A DNA stretch of 64,000 bases from Nematopogon swammerdamellus (taxonomy: Eukaryota > Arthropoda > Insecta > Lepidoptera > Adelidae): positions 11,687,395 to 11,751,394 of the forward strand of contig OX336345.1 in NCBI GenBank assembly GCA_946902875.1. The letters are read 5' to 3'. Each line of letters opens with the position of its first letter. Positions within the stretch are counted from its first letter, which is position 1. Both the position numbers and the translations under genes were made by a program. This document shows positions 54,419 to 64,000 of the stretch, one piece after another. Below the pieces are notes generated by a model. The model was given only the letters and a program-made list of their open reading frames with translations. It was not told where the DNA came from and made no database searches.

Positions 54419-55650
54419 ATTTGTTATTTCAGTTAAAACTTTTTACACTATGAATTATAAATTACTTAGCTAAAATTTTGATGTTAATAGTGTCGAACTT
54501 TTGATAATCGTTAACATTATTACTACCATCAGCTAAATAATGATATCTTTATCATTATCATAATAATAATAATATAATAAAGCAAATTTCATTAAGACAT
54601 ACTGGCATGCTTCATTACCATCCAACCGCATAAATTACCATCCAGGTGTTTTTCATTACCATCCACACCTTCATTACCTTCCATCAATTTTCTCCAAAAC
54701 TAAAAGTTGTACATAGATGCCTCTCTTATGTTACTACATCTAATAAGTACAGGAACACATATATATATAAATATATTTCAGAAAATAAAAAAATAAAAAT
54801 TCCGCCGAAACATGCAAATTTGAACGAAATGGCGGAACGACCCGTAAATGCGGCGTGGAATGCAAAACTGCTGCCATGGAGAATTAGGGAAACATTTGAG
54901 AAGTAAATTAAATATTTTATTAGTAAATTTGAGCGTATGTCCAGCTGTGGACGGCAACACCCATGATGATGATTATTGTTTAATCTAGGATTTTATACTT
55001 ATCTTCTTTTCTTCTCTTCTATATAATTTAAAGCCAGTGGCTAAAGTAAAAAAAAAATTGCATGAGCACCCACGAGGATTTCTAAAAGTCGGCGCCCCTG
55101 GCAGCAGCAGTAGTAAATGCGACGGGCCCCGCGTCTCCGGGCTTTGTATCGAAGCTGTAAAAAAATTAGGTTATAATTTCCAATAAGAAAAACATAAGGT
55201 ACCGGGCGTTATATTGTAGTATAGGAAAAAAGTAATGTTTTTCCTATCGGAAATGCTTAATTCCTTTTTACAGCATAGATACAAAAAACATTAACCGCCT
55301 TTTTGCTTCGCGCAATCGGGTAAGCATTAACAACATTTCGAAACAAGAAATCTTCCTGTCCTGTAATAATCTACCGTTGAAAAGGATTAGGTAATTAAAA
55401 AACTGATTTAAAATAATGCACTGAAGATCTCTTTAAATCTTCTTCATTAAATATAAGGATACACTAGCGAACGAGATAAACTACTTTATTAAGAATCAAT
55501 GCAGACCCCCTTTTCAAGCTTAAAGCTGTTATTGCTTCTTCATTTTAAGGCCCAGTACTGAAGCCCAGACTTGTGAATTGTAAATTTAATAAAAAACTTT
55601 GTACACGTTTGTACTTCTTATTTGGTAATAATGTCATTTGGTAATTTTTT

Positions 55651-55808
55651 CTAAGCTTTATAATAATATTTCATCGGTACATTAAGTCCAAATATTCTAA
55701 AGTTATTGACAAGGTTCTGTAGGACTGTTGTCGTTATTTCTTTAGCGAAATTCTCCAGAGTCGAAGGCCTGTTCTCTAAGGAATTTCTCAAGAGAGGTTC
55801 GTCCTTAT
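55651..55808 (-). CDS. gene 4 exon 5
   Basis: Acceptor CTTGTTTCAG ends at 55809; TAG at 55653-55651. Encodes an amphipathic C-terminal helix (FAKEITTTVLQNLVNNF). The only nearby polyadenylation hexamer is ATTAAA at 55590-55585. Confidence 0.86.
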
Positions 55809-58800
55809 CTGAAACAAGAAACAAAATGTTAGCATACTTAGTTTCACTTACAATGACAACACGGCCGCCCCAAAACAAAACAAAGTATGTGCCACTTTTA
55901 CCTAAACACGTTTTTTTGCACCATTGTACTTACTTTTTTATGCTCTATCTGGAAAAAATATGAAAAAAATTCTATCTCCAATATTTCCCAAGATAAGTAA
56001 GCGTAAAAAGCAAGTATCGTCCACTTTTTGGGTAAATATTAAATTTAATTTTAAGTTCCCATTTCTTAACATAGTATGTGACAAATCCCCACTCCAAAAG
56101 CAAGTATGTTCCAGTAGATACTTGGTTATTATTTGGTAACTCGTCTCATACTTGCTTTTGTTATGGTGTGAAAAATGTGATACTTGGTTTTAATAAGGAA
56201 TATTACAGTTTTGCACTGGCAATACCCAAAATGTCACCTGTCTAATTTGACGTTACGTGTCAGTTGCAATTCAAATAAACGTCAATCAAATACACATTAT
56301 GCGGTTGTTTGTCAGCACTTGGTTAGCGAAGGGTGTGTGTCGTCCGTGTCGTGTGATTTTATTATAAAAAAAACATGGTTAATAATTAGCAAATACCTAC
56401 GTAGTAGAAAGTGAACTACGAGTACTTCTTTGAACAAATTTCTATTGTAGACTTTCTACAAAAGAAGTTTGACGTGACAAAAATTAAGGAGCGAAATGTA
56501 GTACTTCGAGGAATACAAACAAAAAAAAAAAATGGAAAAACTTCTTCCTCTAAGCCTTAAAATAGAAGAATGTTTTGGCAAAATTTACCCGATTCCGACA
56601 ATCTTCAAGATTTAGTTTCCCAAGGACAATGTGTTGATGAATAAATTATTTCATGTTTTTTATTTCACATTTTTAAAATACATTTATATTAATTTTACAT
56701 ATATTATAATTTATAACTTATTACATAAATTATTTCATTATTATTAAGTTTAAAAATGAGAATTTCTAATAATAATATGTTTTTTTATATTGATTTAGTT
56801 TTGTAAGGACAATGTGTTGATTAATAATAATTTCATTATAAAGAAGAATTTCTAATATTAATACCGAATTATGTTTTAATTATATTTTGGTTTTCGTTTC
56901 ATACAATTTCTGAAACCACTTAAGCATAAACTAAATCAAAACCAATCATTTCCTCCCTTACTTGGTTTTGATGTGATCGGAAAATTAAACTCTCTATAAA
57001 TACCCAAAAATATACCAAGTAAGTGGTCATACATGTTTTTGATGTGGGAATTGGGTGTATATTTTAATGAATTTAATTTCAAAGCCAAGTATCTGATATT
57101 AAAAACGTTTTATTATGAAAACGGATGACCATATTAATTCACCGTAATCAAGAATAGGTATATGGCATTTTTAAGTTTCTGCTAAAACAAATTTTCGTTT
57201 ATATTTTCTTTCAGAAAAGTTGCTATGATTTTTTTTCGTTTTTTGGCTCTCCTGTAAAATTTGTCATTTGGTAGATACTTGCTTTTGGTTTGATGCGGCC
57301 GAACATTGTATGTACGTAAAACTATGCTCTATAGTCTATTACATTGTTATCTACTTAAAATACAGCAATTATGTTTTATGCTTAGTGAATCTTTTAATGT
57401 GTGTATTTAACGTTCGAAACAAATTTTATTGAAGGTCAAAGCAATGCAATTTGTTTGTAGGCAATAAAATTTTATTCCTATAGTATTCTTATTCAAATTG
57501 TTTTTAAATAATGAAAATTCATATCCCTCTATTAAATAAAATAATAAAAAAATAGCTAAGTTTTTGCCTGCTGAGCAGTTGATTATTTTTACTGTCAACG
57601 CCTGTATATGAGGCACTTCTTTGTCGATCTATATGAAAAATAGAAGGACGTGTCCACGATAGCTACGATAGGTCGCTGAAAGGATGTATACCGGTCGTTT
57701 ACAGACGTATCTTTATTGTACCGTCAGACCTCTCACCAGGGTCAAGAAGCAGGGTATACCACTGGGTAATTTTTTTTCACTCAAAAGTAAAAAATACTCA
57801 CAAAATTGTTAATTACATACAATATAGAAAACCCAGACAAAATAATATCGCGACAAGTATTGGGTTTATAAACAATTAAATATATTTTCTTCTCCAAATA
57901 GAATAGGCTCGGGAACATCCTGACGAAAGGTTTTCGGTATATACGTCTTTTTACAATATGCCTTTTGTATTGCCTTGCCCCTTACTAGGTGGTAGGCTCA
58001 AATTGTAACCCACTAGTTTGGCACCACCGTACTGGATATAAGTAAGGTGGCCGCATAGCAGCTGCGGATGTGTTCCCCTCTAGTCCAGTATAGCCGCCAA
58101 TGCAAAGGGAAGTCTCCAATATGGCACCTACTCGGTGGTGATACTGGCTGGTCGGATCATGTGCTCTGGTCCCTCCGATTCAGCCACCCATACCGGATTA
58201 AATAAAAACATATATAAGTAGGAAGTAATAATAGTAGAGTACACAAAAAAGATGGTATATGATAATAATGAAGCAAGCAATCATGTATCATAGAACCATG
58301 TAATAGATATGACTCCCTTCTTATTTTACTAGGTGGTAGGGTTTAACCCGCCCGGGTTGATACCACCGCACTGAATGGGAGGTCGGTCGAAACGGCTATG
58401 TATATAGTTTGTGTTTTCCGTCCAGTTCAGTGTAGCCGTCGCGATCGAAGGGAAACACTGACGTGGCCCCAAGTTCGCCCGGTGTTATGGGCTGATATCA
58501 CGGATGTTGTAGGTGATGTAGCCAACCGTGTCATTATCCATAATGTGCTGTAATATACCTACCAAAGTTCTTGCAGCACAACACCGATTACTCTGCTTAC
58601 CCCGATTGTCGGGATTCAGCGTGTGTGATTTGTATTTGCACTTACTGCTTTCCAAAAAGAAGGTGATTCGTCTTGGTTTGCTAACTGTTATTTCTTCCTC
58701 ACTAATACTGACGAATGAATCTCCGAGCACATTTTTCCACATCTGCCAGGGATACGTGATGTTCGACTGCACTTCGCCTGAAATGGAGAGACGATGTATG

Positions 58801-61781
58801 TAGGTTTTGAGAAAGGAATAAGTCTCGAGATCGTCTTCGTGAGATGGCAACACTGCAAAAAGCAATATGCAGAGTGTTTCAGTTCCAACAATGGTACCGT
58901 GGGGGGCCGGTACTTTAAAAGAATAGCCCCACTGCATCTCTCCCCGTATATGTCGTAAAAGGCGACTAAGGGATATGACTCCCTTCTTGTGTTACTAGGT
59001 GGTAGGGTTTAACCCGCCCGGGTTGATACCACCGCACTGAATGAAAAGTCGGTCGAAATGGCTATGTAAATAGTTTGTGTTTTCCGTCCAGTTCAGTGTA
59101 GCCACGACAGAAGGGAAGCACTGACGTGGCACCAAGTTCACCCGGTGTTATGGATGTTGTAGGTGATGTAGCCAACCGTGTCAGTTTCCATAAAAAAAAA
59201 TATAATAATAAATAAAACGATTGTGTTAAAATGTACATCCAGTGGCTTCTTTGCTGTTATTAACTTTGATGGTAGATAATTATGGTCTTCGTCGAAAAAT
59301 CATTGTTGAATTATTATTTTTCCCTAATACCATGCTATACTTACGAATATCAATGACGATGCGTGTGTAGTAGGGTTCTGGGCGAACAGGAAGGTTGATC
59401 AGCAATCTGGCAGAAATGTGGAAGTCGTTGGAAAACATCGCAATATTGGTTGAGTCGACTGGATCATTGATTCTGAAATCGCCAATAGACTTAAGTAAGA
59501 GGAAACAACATTGGCATTGGTCTGTCAAAGCCTGTAGCTCCTAAACCATGGGCAATAATACTACTGCTGAATAATAATAGTATTATTGTCCATGTCCTAA
59601 ACAGTAAAGTTGGAGCTACCTTCTTGAAACTTGAAAATTTAATTGATTCCCGGGAATTGACGACATTTCCGGTGTAAACAATTTCAGGAGTTCACAACTA
59701 TAATTAATAGGTGCGCAAAAACTAAGTTAAAAATAAACACATTTTAGTAACATCGATTAAAAAGTATTTCACACCCTCATATTACCTACAATAATTTGTT
59801 TTTACCATACCTGTCAAAAAACCATATCCGTCTATCTTTTCCGTCCGTCGTCGTCGTTCTGTCATCTACGATGCTAGCTTCCTATGGCGCTATCTATGAT
59901 TTATAGTAGTAGCGTGAATATGTACTAAATGATTCTTAGCACGTTTCTTGTATGGGAACCCCCTTGTTTGTTCACTTTTTGCTTTTTTATTATTTGTTGG
60001 CATATCCGCCATAATAACACATACATAGTTTGTGAAAATTTCAACAGACGACTTATTAAGGTTCAAAAGATACGGCCCTAGGACGGACGGACAGACAGAC
60101 GGACAGACAGACAGACGGCTTAAGCGTATGGATATGGAACCCTAAAAATTGCATACTTAGCTGTTTCGACCGACCTTCACTTAGTGCGGTGGTACTAATT
60201 CGGACGGACATACAAGCTTATACAGGCATATAACCCAACACTCTAGGCGGTAAGGGTATTGAAACGGATTTATTCTGGTTCATTCAAATTCGAAATAGAA
60301 AAAAAAAACGCCCACCTCCTATCCACAATTTCCGTCCATTTAGCGCCGGTGATGTTCAGGTTTCTCATTATGTACCTCAGACCTATGTCAGGGTATGCGA
60401 GTGAAACGCTGCTCAGGTACATCGGGTCTATAGTTGCCATGCCATAGTGTTGCTGCTCGTTCATCAAGAAGAGGAAGGTGCGGAATCCTCGTCTCAGACA
60501 CTTGAGGTCGGATGCTCTGCACGGAGGAAATGGGAGAGGCGAAGCTGAAATCATAGCCACGGCGTAGATATAAGTAATTCCGCTGACCAGTGAGCCTAGG
60601 AACCACACATCAGCGCGCCTCTCGTCTAAGTGGTTTTATGCGCTCGGAGAGCTTATAACAACTTAACCATGGCACACCGACACATGCCACCGCTGAGTGA
60701 CGCGTCCGAATGGCCGTTGCCCGGATCGATCGTCGATCGACCTCCCCAACTGTACCCACCGTGTACCCACTTGTTTGTGCACACCCTCGATTTTTGGCAC
60801 GCTCGGTTTCAATATTTAAGATAATTTATTGCGCAGTGGTGTATTTTCACAGTAGCTTTGTTCGGGTGAAGACTTTTTTGAAATTTTAATGGCGTTCATT
60901 TCTCCGTACAAACATAAATATTTGTATGGAGGAAAGATGCAGCGCCTCTAGCGGGCCAGCTGGTACTATTGCCATACAAATATTTACTTGTACGCAACAA
61001 AATGTCAAAAATAGTATCTTACAAATAATCTACCCATACTATGGCGCACAAGAACATTATTCCTATGCGTAACAACGACGACGAGCGAAGAAGAGGGTAG
61101 GTGTTTGTTGCAGTACAAAAATATAATTATGAGAAAAAAAAAACAAAAAAAAAATTATACGGAATCATCGATCTCCCAAGCAAAATTTGCGCAAAGTCAA
61201 ATTTGCGTCTATTTGCATATTCTTTTTTTTTACAAAAATCGATAGCTCAGTGGTGCAGACAGTCGACTGTTGCTATTGATTGTTAAGCAACACTGGGCGC
61301 GGTCAGTACTTGGATGGGTGACCGCTCGACCGTTGGAAGCTGACCGTAGTTCGGATTCCACGTAAAACTGTAGGTCCCTTCCCTTCCTACCTTACTCGGT
61401 GGTAGGGTTCAACCCGCCCGGGTTGGTACCACCGCACTGAATGAAACGTCGGTCGAAACGGCTATGTAAATAGTTTGTGTTTTCCGTCCAGTTCAGTGTA
61501 GCCGGCACGATCGAAGGGAAGCACTGACATGGTACCTAGTTCACCCGGTGTTATTGGCTGACATCACGGAAGTTGTAGGTGATGTAGCCAATCGTTTCAA
61601 TTTCCATAAAAAAAAATAATAATAGGTAAATATAAAAGATTAGTCTTGTTCTAGACAACCAGACAAACCGGTTAGTCTAGAAAACTAGAAAAGTAACACA
61701 TTACCTACCTGGCTGAGCTATTCCATTAGCACCTGTTTGCGCAAAATGCAACACTGCACACAGAATCACTGCCAAATACAT
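55651..61781 (-). CDS. takeout/JHBP-family gene 4, complete, five coding exons, 239 aa, divergent
   Basis: Exons on the minus strand: 61781-61709, 60544-60316, 59472-59345, 58777-58646, 55808-55651; phases 1-2-1-1, as in genes 2 and 3. Residues 1-18 or 1-20 are a signal peptide (MYLAVILCAVLHFAQTGA). Cys33 and Cys40 keep the CX6C pair after a proline-rich stretch. A recognisable TIDPMYLSSVSL stands where the others have LDPF. The second cysteine pair, LPGGLK, GDKVSF, GNPE, NDNWR and VPYEEL are absent or unrecognisable. Sequons lie at Asn88 and Asn149. Family membership rests on exon design, signal peptide, the cysteine pair and size. It converges with gene 3. Function would be secreted ligand carriage, with ligand unknown and probably different. 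Confidence 0.87.
55862..57301. mobile_element. non-autonomous DNA element with repeated AAGCAAGTAT motif, gene 4 intron 4
   Basis: The ends are inverted: GGCCGCCCCAAAACAAAACA at the left and GGCCGCATCAAACCAAAAGC (reverse strand) at the right. Copies of A(A)GCAAGTAT or its complement lie at about 55881, 56007, 56097, 56117, 56148, 56179, 56957, 57014, 57084 and 57274, mostly near the ends. A short frame near 56568 (MFWQNLPDSDNLQDLVSQGQ) may be the remnant of a protein end. No transposase recognised. Confidence 0.55.
57955..58205 (+). repeat. SINE B, 3' two-thirds, gene 4 intron 4
   Basis: CCTTGCCCCTTACTAGGTGG, CATAGCAGCTGCGG, TTCCCCTCTAGTCCAGTATA, CCCTCCGATTCAGCCACCC and a final A-rich tail. 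Confidence 0.8.
58318..58552 (+). repeat. SINE A body, gene 4 intron 4
   Basis: CTTATTTTACTAGGTGGTAG through GATGTTGTAGGTGATGTAGC, ending TATCCATAATG. The tail stops about 95 bp from exon 4. Confidence 0.8.
58565..58625 (+). repeat. short repeat CCGATTGTCGGG-type, next to exon 4
   Basis: ACACCGATTACTCTGCTTAC and CCCGATTGTCGGGATTCAGC; the reverse complement is at 15.1 kb. Confidence 0.5.
58646..58777 (-). CDS. gene 4 exon 4
   Basis: Acceptor CCATTTCAG ends at 58778; donor A|GTAAGT at 58645. Encodes SNITYPWQMWKNVLGDSFVS and RRITFFLES. Confidence 0.87.
58890..59200 (+). repeat. SINE A with the alternative head, gene 4 intron 3
   Basis: The head GGGGGCCGGTACTTTAAAAG, AATAGCCCCACTGCATC and GTCGTAAAAGGCGACTAAGG (58900-58975) leads into the usual SINE A body and A tail. 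The same head occurs in the minus-strand copy at 62868-63190. Confidence 0.82.
59345..59472 (-). CDS. gene 4 exon 3
   Basis: Acceptor GCGATTTCAG ends at 59473; donor C|GTAAGT at 59344. Encodes INDPVDSTNIAMFSNDFHIS and YYTRIVIDI, without the cysteine present in genes 2 and 3. Confidence 0.87.
59930..60155 (+). repeat. GGTTCCGTA-type repeat, gene 4 intron 2
   Basis: ACGTTTCTTGTATGGGAACC, CATATCCGCCATAATAACAC, a GGACAGACAGAC run and TATGGAACCCTAAAAA. Matches 48325-48560. A short SINE A piece (60155-60205, GTTTCGACCGACCTTCACTT) follows. Confidence 0.7.
60316..60544 (-). CDS. gene 4 exon 2
   Basis: Acceptor TGATTTCAG ends at 60545; donor AG|GTGGGC at 60315. Encodes FPPCRASDLKCLRRGF, TIDPMYLSSV and NLNITGAKW; 229 nt, two codons longer than in genes 2 and 3. 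Confidence 0.88.
60900..60998. repeat. inverted repeat GTACAAACATAAATATTTGTATGG
   Basis: A stem of about 24 nt with mismatches between 60907-60930 and 60974-60993, in gene 4 intron 1. The intron rest (60545-60900, 61000-61235) shows nothing recognised. Confidence 0.45.
61240..61613 (+). repeat. SINE A, full-length, with chimeric tRNA/5S-like head, gene 4 intron 1
   Basis: Starts GATAGCTCAGTGGTGCAG with a polymerase III A box (TAGCTCAGTGG, 61243-61253). A block at 61283-61326 matches the internal control region of 5S rRNA genes (GTTAAGCAAC, GGGCG, GTCAGTACTTGGATGGGTGA). A B-box-like GTTCGGATTCC follows at 61349-61359. The common SINE A body follows, ending in an A run. It supplies the uninterrupted site for the insertion at 11543-12344. 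Confidence 0.88.
61283..61326 (+). other. 5S rRNA-like internal promoter block inside SINE A
   Basis: Matches the universal 5S core GTTAAGCAAC...GGTCAGTACTTGGATGGGTGACCGC, which in 5S genes contains the A box, intermediate element and C box bound by TFIIIA. Flanking sequence is not 5S, so this is not a 5S gene. Confidence 0.8.
61709..61781 (-). CDS. gene 4 exon 1 (signal peptide)
   Basis: ATG at 61781-61779; 73 nt; donor G|GTAGGT, phase 1. An alternative donor four bases on (GTAG|GTAA) would change the phase. Confidence 0.85.
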
Positions 61782-61833
61782 CCTCCTTGACAATCGGCCG
61801 CGAACTTGAGGACGTTCACCTGTGGCGCGACTT

Positions 61834-61841
61834 TTTATATA
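61834..61841 (-). promoter_or_regulatory. TATA box of gene 4
   Basis: TATATAAA on the minus strand, 53 nt upstream of the ATG. A TCAAGT about 33 nt downstream is the nearest initiator-like string, giving a very short leader. Confidence 0.5.
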
Positions 61842-61899
61842 CTTGGCGATTTTTTTTATCTTCACTTCAAGCAAAAAAACACATTTCAAATTTCGTATC

Positions 61900-62860
61900 C
61901 TGGGTTCCGGTTTTGAAGCGCGATCTTTCGAATGAATCAGATATGAGTTAGGATTTTGTTTTTATTACCCGACTACGGAGAAGTCAACAGGAAGGGTTAT
62001 GAGTTTAGCATGTATGTATGTATGTGCCCTAGACGGACTTGCTTGTGCCATAAGGCATTCATTTTTTTTTAATTCGAAATGACGGGCTTTTGCTCCATAT
62101 TGTGAAACTTTTAAAAGTATCTATACGTATCTTTATTTGCCTGATTGATTATTAAACACTTTTTTTTTATTTGATTTGATTTGATTTGATATTTTCATCA
62201 AACCAAGCAGTCATTGTCAAGAGCTTGAAAATGGGTTTAAAAAAATATCATACTTAGTGAAAAAAGTTTACCACAATTTAGAAAAAAGGAATTAAATAAA
62301 AAATATAATAAAAATTTTAGAAACCCCGACAAGGAAGAACGAAGGAAAGTGATCGAAAATACTGTAGTCGGGCGTGTAGACATATTTGAATAGACCGACT
62401 ATACAGCTTTTTTGATCAACTTTCCTTGTTATTTCCTTCGTTTTTCGTAGTCGGGTTTTTTGAATCTTTTTGCGGGCAAGTACGTTACAATCACCTGTGA
62501 AAGTGGATATATACCTCTAAAACCCTATCACATTAATTTGCGGCAATCCGAACGGGTTAAAAGGACGTGAGTTATTGTAAGGTGAGAAGACGTAATTATG
62601 ACAAGGGCCTATAACCGTATCTGCTCTTTTAGAGTCAGTTAACCATGTTTATTGTAATGCCGACATGCGAATTCATAATTCACACATCCTTAAAGGAGTC
62701 CGTAATAATATATTGAGGTAGTGATTCATTTATTAAGATACAGATTCAATAAATTCAACATTCAATAATGTGTTCTGCACATAGACGTATATACCCCGGA
62801 TATTATTTCTCTATGGTTCTGCAGTATCTAAATACCTATCAATCATCATCATCATCAATC
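61900..62860. other. upstream of gene 4, no gene seen
   Basis: AT-rich. A (TTTGA)n run lies at about 62168-62190. CCGACTACGGAGAAGTCAAC at about 61967 and GACTACAGT/TAGTCGGGTT strings near 62360-62455 suggest a degraded dispersed repeat. Confidence 0.35.
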
Positions 62861-62867
62861 AACACAT

Positions 62868-63190
62868 ACATTTTTTTTTATGAAAACTGACACGGTTGGA
62901 TACATCACCTACAACATCCGTGATGTCAGCCCATAACACCGGGTGAACTTGGTGCCACGTCAGTGCTTCCCTTCGGTCGTGCCGGCTACACTGAACTGGA
63001 CGGAAAACACAAACATAGCCGTTTCGACCGACCCTTCATTCAGTGCGGTGGTACCATCCCGGGCGGGTTAAACCCTACCACCTAGTAATATAAGAAGGGA
63101 GTCATATCCCTTAGTCATCAACATACACGGGGATAGATGCATTGGGGCTATTCTTTTAAAGTACCGGCCCCACACGGTACCTACGTGCCT
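62868..63190 (-). repeat. SINE A with the alternative head
   Basis: TTTTTTTTATGAAAACTGACACGG is the tail on the plus strand; the body runs to TACCACCTAGTA; the head ends with GGGCTATTCTTTTAAAGTAC and CGGCCCCACACGGTACC. Confidence 0.82.
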
Positions 63191-63194
63191 ACAT

Positions 63195-64000
63195 AATTTA
63201 AAATTCAAATCGGAGCGCGAACACGACTAATTTGATTAAAAAAAATAGGATGCTAAAACCAAAGGAATTTCATGCGGGCAAAAGCTAGTAATTACATACT
63301 TTCGTAAATGCATTGATCTCCCGAGATAAGTATAGGTGCCCATTAATTTTGGCAGCGATGTATAAATATAACCGGTCCCTGGTGGTATCTACTCGTACAT
63401 ACATATTACAATTAAGAGGCAATATAAAAAGGTCGAAACTTTCCACGACATGGCACCGTCTAGGAGGTGATATTGGCTGGTCGGAGCATGTACTCTGGTC
63501 CCTCCGATTCAAATAGGCATAGGTGCGTAGCGCCGCCCGTAGCGATGATATTTTTGGTACTTATTTTCGTATTTTTAAACATTTCATGAATTATTTATTA
63601 GGTAATTTATTGATATTCGAATAATCATACGACGACTTAAAATGTTAGGGCGACAACGGAACCCTCGGTTAGCAATCATCACTTTAGTTTGGCATCACTT
63701 GACCCATGTTACAAAAACTTAAGTACCTACCTACCTACGTCCTATCTAGAGATTCCATAGCGTTGTCGATATTCTTTGTTCCAGTGGTTTTCCGCCTAAC
63801 GGTAGTAAGTATGCAACCATTGAAACTTGACAAGAGTCGTTTTGTGGTTACGAAACACCTTACCCGCCAAACAGGTACTCTAAGCTAAGACGCGACTAGC
63901 AGGTATTCGCGAGCCGCGACTCCCTTCGCTCATACTCTTAACCAGTAAATAATAAGGCATCGATTTTTTCCAACTACAAATAATAAGTAAGTCTTTATTT
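63195..64000. other. unassigned DNA with small repeat pieces
   Basis: 63270-63290 has GCGGGCAAAAGCTAGTAATT (foldback tip, reverse). 63450-63512 is a SINE B end fragment (GATATTGGCTGGTCGGAGCA). 63650-63668 is ACAACGGAACCCTCGG. No gene. Confidence 0.4.

Larger units (their letters stand above)
52700..54682. repeat. ten copies of CATTACCNTCC
   Basis: Forward copies start at 52700, 52891, 53045, 53060, 54613, 54633 (one change), 54654 and 54672. Reverse copies are at 53092-53102 and 53112-53122. They cluster toward the two ends of the inverted-end element, as subterminal transposase-binding motifs do in other DNA elements (inference). Confidence 0.8.
52028..55110. mobile_element. probable non-autonomous DNA element with inverted ends and repeated CATTACCNTCC motif
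   Basis: The outer ends are inverted: CAGCAGCAGCAG.GGCGCCGACT with GTGGGTGCTC at 52029-52069, and its counterpart at 55064-55110. A second inverted pair lies further in: GGGTCGTTCCGCCATTTCGT at 52322 and its reverse complement at 54824-54843. Ten copies of an 11-bp motif lie between. Later insertions (SINE A, LINE pieces, a small hairpin) enlarge it. No transposase seen. Confidence 0.55.

Noticed and set aside
58485..58937. 150-codon minus-strand frame as one exon
   Set aside because: Only 58777-58646 carries family-like sequence with a good acceptor and donor; the rest is SINE A and short repeat sequence.
61243..61359. A tRNA or 5S rRNA gene
   Set aside because: A and B boxes and the 5S block are embedded in a SINE; neither a cloverleaf nor the full 5S ends are present.
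1..64000. CRISPR arrays, operons, bacterial genes or defence systems
   Set aside because: The window has spliced eukaryotic genes; the regular arrays are tandem units without spacers.

Overview
The window looks like nuclear DNA of a moth or butterfly (Lepidoptera). It is AT-rich, its genes have several short exons with GT-AG introns, and more than half of it is mobile-element debris of kinds common in lepidopteran genomes (CR1-group, Jockey-type and RTE-type LINEs, mariner, tRNA-derived SINEs, and repeats ending in GACA runs). I cannot name the species.

The host genes form one cluster of the takeout / juvenile-hormone-binding-protein (JHBP) family, small secreted lipid-carrier proteins. Four members are visible. 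Gene 1 (+) is represented only by its last exon (786-943). Gene 2 (+, 19500-27708, 254 aa) and gene 3 (+, 42635-48026, 247 aa) are complete and closely related. Gene 4 (-, 55651-61781, 239 aa) is complete and more divergent. The three complete genes share one design: five coding exons, intron phases 1-2-1-1, a signal peptide ended by exon 1, and a CX6C cysteine pair at the start of exon 2. Genes 1-3 run in one direction; gene 4 converges on gene 3 tail to tail. I found no other convincing host gene.

Layout. 1-0.9 kb: end of gene 1. 1.3-4.7 kb: a large foldback-type element whose ends are built of about 68-bp tandem units, then related repeat debris. 5.3-9.6 kb: an old mariner broken by nested LINE and SINE insertions, plus a second LINE tail. 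10.4-12.4 kb: a dispersed repeat and a DNA element inserted inside a SINE, with the empty site preserved elsewhere in the window. 13.9 kb: a tRNA-like body inside a 55-nt perfect inverted repeat. 16-19 kb: LINE fragments and a 100-bp-arm hairpin. 19.3-27.8 kb: gene 2. 28-31 kb: SINEs. 31.5-36.5 kb: a nearly complete CR1-group LINE with open ORFs. 36.7-41.6 kb: SINEs, a 1.3-kb mariner and an RTE-type LINE. 42.6-48.1 kb: gene 3. 49.5-51.6 kb: repeats and a second foldback-type element. 52.0-55.1 kb: a probable DNA element with ten copies of one 11-bp motif. 55.6-61.8 kb: gene 4. 62-64 kb: SINE and unassigned DNA.

The four family members probably arose by tandem duplication and were later spread apart by insertions. 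The most unusual structures are in the repeats: chimeric tRNA/5S SINE heads, tandem-repeat foldback ends, nested insertions with legible target sites, and long perfect palindromes inside introns. All family names rest on motif recognition by eye, not on database searches.
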